Assembly (NCBI GenBank): GCA_009783865.1
Contig: WRCR01000289.1
Coordinates: 1-5,588 of the forward strand
DNA length: 5,588 nt
Reading direction: 5' to 3'
Origin: Planctomycetaceae bacterium
Lineage (GTDB): Bacteria > Planctomycetota > Planctomycetia > Pirellulales > Thermoguttaceae
Shown: piece after piece, positions 5,505-5,588 of the stretch
Layout of the letters: each line of letters opens with the position of its first letter
How positions within the stretch are numbered: the stretch's first letter is position 1
Made by a program: the position numbers and the translations under genes
The notes under the pieces: model-generated
Databases searched by the model: none
The model's input: only the letters and a program-made list of their open reading frames with translations
What the model was told of the DNA's origin: nothing

Positions 5505-5588
5505 GACAGCGGGCAATAAGTGCGGCGGGGGTAACCCAGTCCGCTAACAAGTTTGTCACAATTTGCCAGATTTTCCACAAAAGAGCGA

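Noticed and set aside
5505..5588. Small RNA or regulatory RNA upstream of the membrane gene
   Set aside because: Only a very short GGGTTACCC dyad and a GC-rich patch are visible; there is no convincing stem-loop set or conserved RNA motif.

Overview
The window looks like an ordinary bacterial chromosomal segment with tightly packed genes and roughly balanced base composition (about 45-50% G+C by eye). The style of the IF-3, the HAD-like hydrolase and the membrane protein (an N-terminal WNPVIVRYLRR stretch) suggests a member of the PVC group, most likely a planctomycete. That assignment rests on remembered family resemblance, not on a search. No rRNA, tRNA, CRISPR array, insertion sequence or phage gene was seen.

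Layout, left to right. Positions 1-51 may hold the 3' tail of an upstream gene. aroC (chorismate synthase, 68-1156) is the only clear plus-strand gene. Everything to its right is read on the minus strand and converges on aroC across a 56-bp gap. In minus-strand order these are: a seven-helix-like membrane protein (5438-4557), infC for translation initiation factor IF-3 (4415-3873), a HAD-superfamily phosphatase-like protein (3819-2941), a classical short-chain dehydrogenase/reductase (2930-2049), and an alpha/beta hydrolase (1967-1213). The hydrolase is split by a one-base frameshift exactly at its nucleophile elbow.

The HAD and SDR genes are 10 bp apart and almost certainly co-transcribed. 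infC lies 53 bp upstream of the HAD gene, so the run infC-HAD-SDR-hydrolase could be one transcript. Candidate promoters lie before the membrane gene, before infC and before the hydrolase; the last has a perfect extended -10. aroC completes the shikimate pathway and infC serves translation. The HAD, SDR and hydrolase set looks like a small metabolic group with no substrate that can be read from sequence.

No new biological system is evident. The points most worth a second look are the hydrolase frameshift, infC standing without rpmI-rplT, a HAD gene with no visible Shine-Dalgarno sequence, short inverted repeats flanking aroC, and an inverted repeat in the infC leader.
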